DNA of 9,032 nucleotides from NCBI GenBank assembly GCA_938083405.1, contig CALKCV010000127.1:1-9032 (forward strand). The letters are read 5' to 3'. The notes under the pieces are model-generated. The model was given only the letters and a program-made list of their open reading frames with translations, had not been told where the DNA came from and did not search any database. The position numbers and the translations under genes were made by a program. This document shows positions 1 through 5,501 of the stretch, piece by piece (the first letter of the stretch is position 1; each line of letters opens with the position of its first letter). Source of the stretch: an uncultured Microcoleaceae cyanobacterium (GTDB taxonomy: Bacteria; Cyanobacteriota; Cyanobacteriia; Cyanobacteriales; Microcoleaceae).

Positions 1-327
1 ACCTAATTCTTGTGTTTTTACCTTCAGGATAAGTTCTGCGATTTAATACTTTCAAATCGCTTTATCCAGAAAGCTTTTTGCGGTTCCAAACTTGACTTTT
101 TTTAGTTTTGAATTAAGATGCAGTCAGGCTCCTATAGTTCCCTTTTTTTCCCTGTTTGTTTGATTAGTTAAATTGATTTTTTAGAGTAGAATCGCGCCGA
201 TGGAGTGCTAACAATTAATTGTCAAGTTCGATCGCTAGATTTGAGCAATGGTAAATTGACACGAGAAAAGAGATAAATTCTACTGCGATCTATTGATTCT
301 GTAGGCGGTCTATCTCTGGAATGGAAC
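1..327. other. Intergenic region with no convincing gene
   Basis: No credible reading frame is present on either strand: the plus frames entering from the left edge stop within about 45 bases, and the minus strand downstream of the sigma factor has only short frames without a good start. Visible elements are an imperfect hairpin at 27-67, a perfect 12-base palindrome (ACAATTAATTGT) at 211-222, and on the minus strand a perfect TTGACA box at 220-225 that has no matching -10 box at normal spacing. The region probably holds the 3' untranslated end of the sigma-factor transcript and perhaps the upstream region of a gene beyond the left edge. Confidence 0.6.
27..67. repeat. Imperfect inverted repeat (hairpin)
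   Basis: GGATAA (27-32) pairs with TTATCC (62-67), and inside it GCGATTT (38-44) pairs with AAATCGC (54-60) around a 9-base loop. A 5-base bulge on the left and a 1-base bulge on the right separate the two stems. There is no clean T-run directly after it on either strand, so a classical intrinsic terminator is not supported. It could be a 3'-end structure for the leftward sigma-factor transcript or a relic of a dispersed repeat. Confidence 0.45.
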
Positions 328-987
328 TTACTCCCCATCGAGATATTTTTGTAGCTGCAGTTGCAATCTTTGACGGGCTCTGGCAATTCGCGACTTGACA
401 GTTCCGAGAGAAACACCTGTTATTTCGGCAATTTCTTCGTAGGCCAAGCCGTCTATTTCTCTTAAAACTATGGTCGTGCGGAAGACTTCTGGCAATTCAG
501 CGATCGCCTCGCGGAGTCGGTCGTAGAACTCTCTTGTTGTCAAGTCTTCATCGGGACCTGGCCCGTCTGCTGCAATTTCCCAATCCATTTGTCCATCGTG
601 AAGGATGCGGGGTGCATCCAGAGACAGTGCGGGTCTTACCCGTTTGCGCTTGCGCAACTCATCGTAAAACAGATTAGTAGTTATGCGGCTCAACCAACTT
701 CTAAATTTAGCTGCTTCCTGGAGACGTGCAATATTGCGGTAAACTCTAATCCAGACTTCCTGAGCCAGATCGGCTCTATCTTGCCAGTCGGGGGCTAAGT
801 GGTAGAGAATTTTATTCACATGAGGCTGATATCGACGCAGCAGTTCTGCAAATGCAGCTCGATCTGGGCGATCGCCTTCCTGGCATCGCAAAATCAGATC
901 GTGGTTAGAAAGTTTGTTTGGTGGCAATTCCACTGTAGGAGCGCTTGCCTCCACTGAAGACCAGGCTATTGATATAAATTGACTCAT
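328..987 (-). CDS. sigG: ECF-type sigma factor, SigG-like
   Basis: A 219-residue RNA polymerase sigma factor of the extracytoplasmic-function type, which would direct polymerase to a small stress or envelope regulon. Region 2 spans about residues 45-116, with the core-binding stretch DLAQEVWIRVYRNIARL (73-89) and the -10-recognition part FRSWLSRITTNLFYDELRK (95-113). After an acidic linker (about 120-150), region 4 covers about 157-212, with the helix-turn-helix YEEIAEITGVSLGTVKSR for -35 recognition. Regions 1 and 3 are absent, as in this class. The sequence matches what I remember of cyanobacterial SigG, including the MSQ start. The frame stays open upstream to 1119, but that part overlaps moaE and reads as low-complexity basic sequence, so I place the start at 987. 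No good Shine-Dalgarno is visible. It lies 71 bases after moaE. No anti-sigma gene follows within the window, which is unusual for SigG. The family assignment is firm; the SigG subgroup is less so. Confidence 0.88.
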   Translation of the reverse strand: MSQFISIAWSSVEASAPTVELPPNKLSNHDLILRCQEGDRPDRAAFAELLRRYQPHVNKILYHLAPDWQDRADLAQEVWIRVYRNIARLQEAAKFRSWLSRITTNLFYDELRKRKRVRPALSLDAPRILHDGQMDWEIAADGPGPDEDLTTREFYDRLREAIAELPEVFRTTIVLREIDGLAYEEIAEITGVSLGTVKSRIARARQRLQLQLQKYLDGE

Positions 988-1010
988 GGCGAATAAGGAA
1001 TTTGTAGCAT
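984..1010 (-). other. Possible 8-codon leader ORF coupled to the sigma-factor start
   Basis: An out-of-frame ATG at 1010 opens a frame reading MLQIPYSP and ends in a TGA that overlaps the sigma-factor start codon (ATGA, 984-987). A purine run (AAAAGG) lies just upstream but too close to be an ideal Shine-Dalgarno. The geometry would suit translational coupling, but a frame this short can arise by chance, so this is only a candidate. Confidence 0.15.
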
Positions 1011-1015
1011 TCCTT
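995..1015. repeat. Small hairpin in the sigma-factor leader
   Basis: AAGGAAT (995-1001) and ATTCCTT (1009-1015) form a 7-base-pair stem with a 7-base loop, directly upstream of the sigma-factor start at 987. On the minus-strand transcript the stem contains the only AAGGA-like ribosome-binding motif near this start, so folding could mask it. Regulation by this structure is inference. Confidence 0.35.
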
Positions 1016-1020
1016 TTACA

Positions 1021-1049
1021 AGGACGAGGTTTTGGCAACCTCGGTTCCT
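1021..1049. repeat. Hairpin between moaE and the sigma factor
   Basis: CGAGGTT (1025-1031) pairs with AACCTCG (1037-1043) around a 5-base loop. The stem extends with AGGA (1021-1024) against TCCT (1046-1049) across a 2-base bulge. It begins 10 bases after the moaE stop codon, so it could stabilise the moaE 3' end or attenuate readthrough into the sigma factor. No U-tract follows on the minus strand, so it is not a typical rho-independent terminator. Confidence 0.4.
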
Positions 1050-1058
1050 GTTGAGATT

Positions 1059-1571
1059 TTAAAAAGTTTTGCCGTCCTTTTGTTTCTCTTCCTCTTCGCA
1101 GGCCCCAATACTCACCCAACTGCTAGAACCGTCGGCCCAATGTTCTTTTTTCCAAATGGGGGCATTGTGTTTGAGGGTGTCGATGCCGTAGCGACAGGCA
1201 TCGAAGGCCTCGGAACGGTGGGGACTACCTACGGCGATCGAGACGCTAATTTCTCCTATCTCCAGCCGTCCTATTCGATGGTGGATAACTACTCGATTAA
1301 CGTCCGGCCAGCGATCGCGAATATCCGCAGCGATTTGCTGGAAAACACGCAGGGCCATGGGCTGATAGGCTTGATATTCCAGTGCAATTACGGGCTTACC
1401 GTCGGTGCGATCGCGTACCATACCGTTCATCACTACCACGGCCCCATTAGCAGGTTCGTCTGCCAGAGCATATATTTCTTCAATAGAAAGGGGCGCTATG
1501 GTAATGGCAAAACTGTCTTTGGTGTTGGTTTTTTCGGGAGAAGTTAAAGAAAATGTTTGGTTTGAATTCAT
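1059..1571 (-). CDS. moaE: Molybdopterin synthase catalytic (large) subunit MoaE
   Basis: A 170-residue cytosolic protein of molybdenum cofactor synthesis. MoaE works with the thiocarboxylated small subunit MoaD to insert two sulfurs into cyclic pyranopterin monophosphate, giving molybdopterin. Family signatures are clear: GAVVVMNGMVRD (43-54), LEYQAYQPMA (64-73), HHRIGRLEIGE (97-107), and GSPHRSEAFDACRYGID followed by LKHNAPIWKKE (115-143). K134 and K141 keep the seven-residue spacing of the two functional lysines of E. coli MoaE (K119 and K126). It is about 20 residues longer than E. coli MoaE because of an N-terminal extension (about 1-20) and an acidic-basic tail (EEEEKQKDGKTF). The start at 1571 is the only upstream ATG that gives the full domain; no strong Shine-Dalgarno is seen. 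It lies 198 bases downstream of pyrB and probably has its own promoter. MoaD is not in the window. Confidence 0.95.
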   Translation of the reverse strand: MNSNQTFSLTSPEKTNTKDSFAITIAPLSIEEIYALADEPANGAVVVMNGMVRDRTDGKPVIALEYQAYQPMALRVFQQIAADIRDRWPDVNRVVIHHRIGRLEIGEISVSIAVGSPHRSEAFDACRYGIDTLKHNAPIWKKEHWADGSSSWVSIGACEEEEKQKDGKTF

Positions 1572-1611
1572 TGTTTTTCAAATGGGGAAGATTGCGCAAA
1601 TAATTTAACAG

Positions 1612-1640
1612 AATATAGCAATTAGTGCAGGGGTTATGAA
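1612..1640 (-). promoter_or_regulatory. Candidate sigma-70-type promoter for moaE
   Basis: On the minus strand TTCATA (1635-1640) and TATATT (1612-1617) are separated by exactly 17 bases. They match the -35 and -10 consensus at four and five of six positions. The -10 box ends 40 bases before the moaE start codon, and the site lies after the palindrome that separates moaE from pyrB. In AT-rich DNA such matches are common, so this is suggestive only. Confidence 0.35.
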
Positions 1641-1653
1641 AAATTAGGGGGCA

Positions 1654-1686
1654 AGAAACCGGGTTTCTCAAAGAAACCCGGTTTCT
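1654..1686. repeat. Nested palindrome between pyrB and moaE, possible terminator
   Basis: Two 15-base units, AGAAACCGGGTTTCT (1654-1668) and its exact reverse complement AGAAACCCGGTTTCT (1672-1686), are separated by CAA. Each unit is itself a 7-1-7 palindrome, so the DNA can form either one long 15-base-pair hairpin or two small ones. It sits 84 bases past the pyrB stop and could end pyrB transcription, although no long T-run follows. From memory, similar GAAACCGGGTTTC elements are dispersed in filamentous cyanobacterial genomes; a genome-wide count would test this. Confidence 0.75.
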
Positions 1687-1744
1687 GAGATACCGTGCAA
1701 TTATTAACCCTTATTCGCCGCCCTGACGAAACGTCCGACAATAA

Positions 1745-1772
1745 TTAATTATGAATTATTAATTATTAATTA
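1745..1772. repeat. AT-rich heptamer array A at the pyrB 3' end
   Basis: Four consecutive heptamers on the plus strand read TTAATTA, TGAATTA, TTAATTA, TTAATTA. The last unit's TTA at 1770-1772 is the reverse complement of the pyrB TAA stop codon, so the array runs into the gene. It resembles the short tandemly repeated repetitive (STRR) heptamers known from filamentous cyanobacteria. Confidence 0.7.
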
Positions 1773-2765
1773 CTTATTATTTTTGCCGCTACCTAAAAGA
1801 TACAACAAAGCCATGCGCGAAGCAATACCACTGGTGACTTGCTGAGAAATCAAACTAAAATCGGGGTCGTCCATCAGATCGGAACTAATTTCTACTCCGC
1901 GATTTACCGGACCTGGATGTAGAATCTTAACTTGGGGTTTGCAGGTTTTCAAGCGCTCTCTGGTAATTCCAAATAATTTATGATATTCCCTCAAACTAGG
2001 GAGCAAGCTATCGGTCATTCGTTCTTTTTGCAAGCGCAAAGTCATTACAAAGTCTGCATTTTCTAAAGCAGGTTCTACATTCCAATGTAAAAATAATTTA
2101 CCCGGTCTGTCTTTGCCTTGTTCGGCAAATAATTCTGGCAGTAAAGTCGGGGGGCCTGCGAGGTGCAATTCCGCGCCAGTAGCAGTCAAACTCCAAATAT
2201 TAGAACGGGCAACCCGCGAATGTAAAATATCGCCGACGATCGCTATTTTTTTACCTTCTAGGAGTTCGATGCGGGGACGGTCTGGGTCTATTAAGCGACA
2301 AATAGTAAATAAGTCTAATAAAGCTTGGGAAGGATGTTGGTGTTGGCCGTCGCCGGCGTTGAGAATGCGGACGGAAGAACCGCTAGAGTCTAAAGAAGAG
2401 GCGATCGACGCGACTACCCCGGCCTGTCGGTGACGAATTACCATCATGTCAGTGCCCATGGCTAGATAAGTTTTGGCCGTATCTAAAATAGTTTCTCCTT
2501 TAGTTAAAGAAGAACTCCCAGGAGAAAAATTCAAGGTATCGGCCGAGAGTCGTTTGGCTGCTAATTCAAAACTATTACGAGTGCGAGTGGAGGGTTCAAA
2601 AAATAAATTCGCCACTACTAAACCTTGCAATGCGGGTACTTTCTTCATCCGCCGCCCGAGAACTTCTTGAAAACTGGCGGCGGTTTGCAAAACTATATCG
2701 TATTCATCGGCGGTGAAGTCGGCAAGAGAGAGAATATGGCGACGAGTCCAGGTTGCATTGGGCAT
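1770..2765 (-). CDS. pyrB: Aspartate carbamoyltransferase catalytic subunit
   Basis: A 331-residue cytosolic enzyme that condenses carbamoyl phosphate with L-aspartate to N-carbamoyl-aspartate, the committed step of de novo pyrimidine synthesis. The carbamoyl phosphate site is shown by FFEPSTRTR (55-63) and by SSSLTKGET (84-92), whose serine and lysine come from the neighbouring subunit in the trimer. HQHPSQALLD (142-151), the domain-linking GDILHSRVARSN (178-189), the aspartate-binding RLQKER (244-249) and HPGPVNRGVE (283-292) are all in place. The length is normal and all key residues are present. No regulatory pyrI lies next to it. The start at 2765 gives the usual short N-terminal lead before the first helix; no Shine-Dalgarno precedes it. 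The stop codon lies inside a heptamer array. The upstream gene (Uma2) ends 103 bases before it, and a second heptamer array fills part of that gap. Confidence 0.97.
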   Translation of the reverse strand: MPNATWTRRHILSLADFTADEYDIVLQTAASFQEVLGRRMKKVPALQGLVVANLFFEPSTRTRNSFELAAKRLSADTLNFSPGSSSLTKGETILDTAKTYLAMGTDMMVIRHRQAGVVASIASSLDSSGSSVRILNAGDGQHQHPSQALLDLFTICRLIDPDRPRIELLEGKKIAIVGDILHSRVARSNIWSLTATGAELHLAGPPTLLPELFAEQGKDRPGKLFLHWNVEPALENADFVMTLRLQKERMTDSLLPSLREYHKLFGITRERLKTCKPQVKILHPGPVNRGVEISSDLMDDPDFSLISQQVTSGIASRMALLYLLGSGKNNK

Positions 2766-2780
2766 GAGTTTTTAGATCGA

Positions 2781-2808
2781 TTAACAATTAACAATTAACA
2801 ATTAACAA
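2781..2808. repeat. Heptamer array B upstream of pyrB
   Basis: Four perfect copies of TTAACAA on the plus strand, which is (TTAATTG)n when read on the minus strand in another phase. The array ends 15 bases before the pyrB start codon, inside its leader. Array C at 5474-5501 uses the same heptamer in the opposite orientation. Perfect identity of the copies suggests recent or ongoing slippage. This is an STRR-type repeat by form. Confidence 0.85.
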
Positions 2809-2846
2809 TTGAAGAACTGGTGTGAAAGCCCTGGTATGACTGACAT
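2802..2846 (-). other. Possible 14-codon leader ORF upstream of pyrB
   Basis: After the Uma2 stop the minus strand carries a purine-only stretch of about 25 bases that includes GGGAG nine bases before an ATG at 2846. This is a better Shine-Dalgarno than pyrB itself has. The frame encodes MSVIPGLSHQFFNC and stops inside heptamer array B, 36 bases before the pyrB start. It may be a leader peptide or an accidental frame; nothing in it resembles the known pyrBI attenuator. Confidence 0.2.
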
Positions 2847-2868
2847 TTCCCTTTTCTCCCTCTTCTTC

Positions 2869-3600
2869 TTACCTTCTTTTTCCTTGCTGTGTTGCGATTA
2901 ACTGTCGAACGAAAGTTTGATGCTCGGCCGAATTGATTCCTGCTTGCAAGACTGCCAAGACTTGCTGCATATTTCCTTGGAGCATAGCTGCAACATCTAA
3001 GCGCAATTCGGGAAATACCAGAGAGCAAATCGTCCCTTGTTGGTTCGGCATTAAGGAAATATAATCGCCATCCTGCAAGCTAAACCAATCAATTTTTTGG
3101 TTAAAAACCTGCCAAACAATATATTCCTGGATGCCACTGCGCCGATAGGCGCGTTTTTTATCGCCTAAATCGATCGCGGCACTACTGGCAGCAATTTCTA
3201 CTACCAATTCGGGGGAACCCTCCAGGTATCCGTCGTCGCTGAGGGTGGATCGCCCGCCGCTTTCGGCGTTAATTAGTAACACGCCATCGGGCTGCACTTC
3301 GTTGTCGATGTCCAAGCGGAGCGTTGGCTCGATGCCCATTTGCAACTGGGGCGTGGCAATTTCATAAAGTCCCAACCAAGTAATTAGATGTCCGTGGGGT
3401 TTGGCGTGGGTTGTAAAACGTAAGGGGGATGCCATATAAACAACTCCTTCAATTAATTCGGCTTTCTTAACTTCTGGCATAGCATGATAACGGCGCTCGA
3501 ATTCTTGGCGAGTCAAGCGATCGCCATTTTCTAAGGGCGGCAACTTTTGGGAGGGGGTTTCCCGAGAGGTCATGGTGGACTTAGCTGTCGAAGATGTCAT
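2869..3600 (-). CDS. Uma2 family protein (DUF820), PD-(D/E)XK endonuclease fold
   Basis: A 243-residue soluble protein of the Uma2/DUF820 family, which is greatly expanded in cyanobacteria and is predicted to have a restriction-endonuclease-like fold; the biological role of most members is unknown. The conserved core is visible: ELIEGVVYM (48-56), the metal-binding Asp in QPDGVLL (D105), the Glu in PELVVEIA (E135) and the lysines in LGDKKRAYRRSGIQEYIVW (K148/K149), in the order expected for the PD-(D/E)XK site. A C-terminal segment (about 200-243) ends in a basic tail. The start at 3600 is supported by GAGG eight bases upstream (3609-3612); a second ATG lies at codon 10. It follows the DUF262 gene by 118 bases that contain a large inverted repeat. 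Activity looks possible because the catalytic residues are intact, but the substrate is unknown. Confidence 0.85.
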   Translation of the reverse strand: MTSSTAKSTMTSRETPSQKLPPLENGDRLTRQEFERRYHAMPEVKKAELIEGVVYMASPLRFTTHAKPHGHLITWLGLYEIATPQLQMGIEPTLRLDIDNEVQPDGVLLINAESGGRSTLSDDGYLEGSPELVVEIAASSAAIDLGDKKRAYRRSGIQEYIVWQVFNQKIDWFSLQDGDYISLMPNQQGTICSLVFPELRLDVAAMLQGNMQQVLAVLQAGINSAEHQTFVRQLIATQQGKRR

Positions 3601-3624
3601 AATCAGAGCCTCAGCGAACTAGAT

Positions 3625-3633
3625 TTTATAACA
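3625..3633 (-). promoter_or_regulatory. Candidate extended -10 promoter of the Uma2 gene
   Basis: The minus strand reads TGTTATAAA, an extended -10 (TGN before TATAAA), 24 bases upstream of the Uma2 start codon and just before its Shine-Dalgarno at 3609-3612. No good -35 box is found at 17 bases. It would let the Uma2 gene be expressed separately from the DUF262 gene. Confidence 0.3.
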
Positions 3634-3653
3634 TTTTAATAGACCTCAGAGTT

Positions 3654-3713
3654 TTCGTAGTAATCGCTAATCGCTAATTATCTATATCAATCGCGGAGCG
3701 CGATTACTACGAA
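3654..3713. repeat. Long inverted repeat between the two nuclease-like genes
   Basis: The arms TTCGTAGTAATCGC (3654-3667) and GCGATTACTACGAA (3700-3713) are perfect reverse complements of 14 bases with a 32-base loop. The right arm can also fold locally, because AATCGCG (3689-3695) pairs with CGCGATT (3699-3705) around GAG. The two structures are mutually exclusive. The element starts 6 bases past the DUF262 stop codon and could serve as its 3' end, or be a copy of a dispersed cyanobacterial palindrome. Confidence 0.7.
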
Positions 3714-3718
3714 CGGTA

Positions 3719-5422
3719 TTAGGAAATAAAATCGGATTTCCAAATATTAACCGCTCGCTTCGCCAAATACTCTTGACGTCTGGCTAAAGTATCCGGCGTC
3801 CATTCCTCAGCTACAATATTCTGCGTTAACTTATAAACGCTCTGTTGATAAATTGCCTGCTTGTTGCAATAGATATCGTTTCCAATTTCACGGTTGAGAC
3901 TCGGTTCCAACGGCGTTAGATTTCCGAGGCGATAAACCATCTGTTCCACTTGAGAATCGGTAAAATCTTGTTGCCAGGAAGCGCTGGGACTTTCGGGCAA
4001 AATATGCTCGATGGAAAAACTATCTTCGTTAACATCTATCCCCGAGGCATCTCTCTCTAGCTGGCAAATAATGTATCGTACCAGTTTCTTCTTTTGTCCT
4101 TTTGTGGGAATTGAGAGCAAGGAAAAGTCTTGTGAAAATTTATCGTCGGCAACGTAAAGGGAACGCATCTTCTCGAAAACCTGCCTGGGATGGGTTATCT
4201 CCCCCGAGATAATGGCGATCGCTATCCGACTGTAAATGGTTTCTAACTGGTTGGGGTTGAGACTGCTAACAACTGTATAGCGGAAGCTAATTGCGCAAAC
4301 GAGTTTTAATAAGCGAGTAAAATTTTCGGGGGAAAACTGCCGATAGGCCGCAAATAGAGTTGGATAAGCTTGCTTGACTCGAAAAAGGGTCAGTTGGCGG
4401 ATATAGGTTTTATTTTCTGGAGTATCGTTCCAAAACTCATCGTTCGAGTTGCTCAATGCAATAAATAAACTGCTGTAATCTTCGAGTCCGTCGAGCAAAT
4501 CGAATGCTTGTTGAGCATCTTTTACCGATTGGCGAACTAGCTTAAACAGGCGATTGCGTCTTACTTGAGTCCGTTTTAGACTGAGATAGTAACGAAGAAA
4601 TTCGGGAAACTTCTCCATCCGAACTGTATTAATAATTCTTCTCCACTGCCGCTGCGCTTCGTTTAAATCGTCCGGTCCTTGAAATAGAGAAAATAAATAG
4701 TTTTTCAGTAAATCTGTGGAACTCAGTTCTATGCCTCTAGCGTTGAGAGTCTCAAAAACGGTATAAGCATTCAATTCATCTTCAACATTGATTTGAATAA
4801 AAAGCAGTCTGCTAGCAATAGTATCTGTCAGGATTTCCGCTAATTTTTCCCCGGATGTGATGACGTTATCCAGTTCGTCTATCTTTTGAGAAAAGTATTG
4901 AAAAGATTCCCAGAGAAGTTGCTCAGACTTGGAAAGAGAACGAACATTTAATGGTTTCCTAAAATTAATCAAATTCCCTTGATAAAAATCGTTATTGTTT
5001 TCGTTTAACAGCAGTTTGCTGGAATCACGAAGGGAACGAGGGTCGCTATAGCTCAGATAATTTCCCTTTAAAATTTCTTGTCGCTTTTTATTCTCTTCTG
5101 GTTCTTGTTGTCTCTCTACCAGTTGTTTAATTTTTTCAATAACAGCAATGGCGATAATACTCAGAGTTGCCAATCGTTGTTGCCCGTCAATAATGGTAAA
5201 CTCTTTATCCGAAGTGTTGGAATTTTGCAAAACCAACGCTCCCATGTAGTGACTGGAGTTTGGGTTATCGTGAAGTACGAGAATATCTTGCCAGAGGTCT
5301 TCCCAATTTTCCTCCGTCCAAGAGTAGTCCCGCTGAAAAGGTGGAACTCGGTAAATCTTGCCATTAGCGATGAGGTCGCCAAAGTTTGTGGTACGAGTAT
5401 CTAATAAGTTAATTCGAGCCAT
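3719..5422 (-). CDS. DUF262/DUF1524 protein, GmrSD-like single-chain nuclease
   Basis: A 567-residue soluble protein with two recognisable ends. The N-terminal DUF262 domain (about 1-245) has the ParB/Srx-like motifs YRVPPFQRDYSW (24-35), HYMGALVLQ (58-66), IIDGQQRLATL (77-87) and ETLNARGIELSSTDLLKNYL (224-243); in this family it is linked to nucleotide binding or hydrolysis. A helical middle (about 250-440) follows. The C-terminal DUF1524 domain has the His-Me-finger (HNH-type) nuclease signature IEHILPES (471-478), then LGNLTPLEPSLN (499-510) and NDIYCNKQ (515-522). GmrS and GmrD, which cut modified phage DNA, are the best-known relatives, so phage defence is a reasonable inference, but target and activity are unproven. 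Both motif sets look intact. The start at 5422 gives a typical N-terminus, without a clear Shine-Dalgarno. It is flanked by heptamer array C upstream and an inverted repeat downstream, next to a Uma2 gene. Confidence 0.9.
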   Translation of the reverse strand: MARINLLDTRTTNFGDLIANGKIYRVPPFQRDYSWTEENWEDLWQDILVLHDNPNSSHYMGALVLQNSNTSDKEFTIIDGQQRLATLSIIAIAVIEKIKQLVERQQEPEENKKRQEILKGNYLSYSDPRSLRDSSKLLLNENNNDFYQGNLINFRKPLNVRSLSKSEQLLWESFQYFSQKIDELDNVITSGEKLAEILTDTIASRLLFIQINVEDELNAYTVFETLNARGIELSSTDLLKNYLFSLFQGPDDLNEAQRQWRRIINTVRMEKFPEFLRYYLSLKRTQVRRNRLFKLVRQSVKDAQQAFDLLDGLEDYSSLFIALSNSNDEFWNDTPENKTYIRQLTLFRVKQAYPTLFAAYRQFSPENFTRLLKLVCAISFRYTVVSSLNPNQLETIYSRIAIAIISGEITHPRQVFEKMRSLYVADDKFSQDFSLLSIPTKGQKKKLVRYIICQLERDASGIDVNEDSFSIEHILPESPSASWQQDFTDSQVEQMVYRLGNLTPLEPSLNREIGNDIYCNKQAIYQQSVYKLTQNIVAEEWTPDTLARRQEYLAKRAVNIWKSDFIS

Positions 5423-5473
5423 AATCGGATAAATAGACTGTTGATAATTGCCAATAACCCAATTGGGAAAATG

Positions 5474-5501
5474 TTAATTGTTAATTATTAATTGTTAATT
5501 A
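5474..5501. repeat. Heptamer array C at the end of the Mrp operon
   Basis: Four heptamers on the plus strand alternate TTAATTG, TTAATTA, TTAATTG, TTAATTA, and a degenerate fifth copy (TTATGAA, 5502-5508) covers the stop codon of the last Mrp gene. The array is in the opposite orientation to array B. It lies 51 bases upstream of the DUF262 gene, and no hairpin terminator is visible for the Mrp operon here. Confidence 0.75.

Noticed and set aside
92..119. A plus-strand promoter (TTGACT, 16 bases, TAAGAT)
   Set aside because: The -10 match is weak and no plus-strand gene follows anywhere in the window.
185..211. A complete CIRCE operator
   Set aside because: Only one arm matches (203-211); the other arm at the required spacing agrees at just three of nine positions.
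988..1119. A 44-residue N-terminal extension of the sigma factor
   Set aside because: It would overlap the end of moaE, is rich in Arg/Lys without family similarity, and the Met at 987 gives the MSQ start expected for SigG-type proteins.
1032..1547. A 171-codon open frame on the plus strand
   Set aside because: It lies antisense to moaE, which has unmistakable family motifs; the plus-strand product resembles nothing and has no ribosome-binding site.
2795..3028. A 77-codon minus-strand frame overlapping the Uma2 gene end
   Set aside because: It is a shifted reading of the Uma2 gene and of the purine tract after it, with Arg-rich low-complexity product.
1745..5501. The three heptamer arrays as a CRISPR array
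   Set aside because: The units are 7 bases long and directly adjacent, without spacers, and lie at separate loci.
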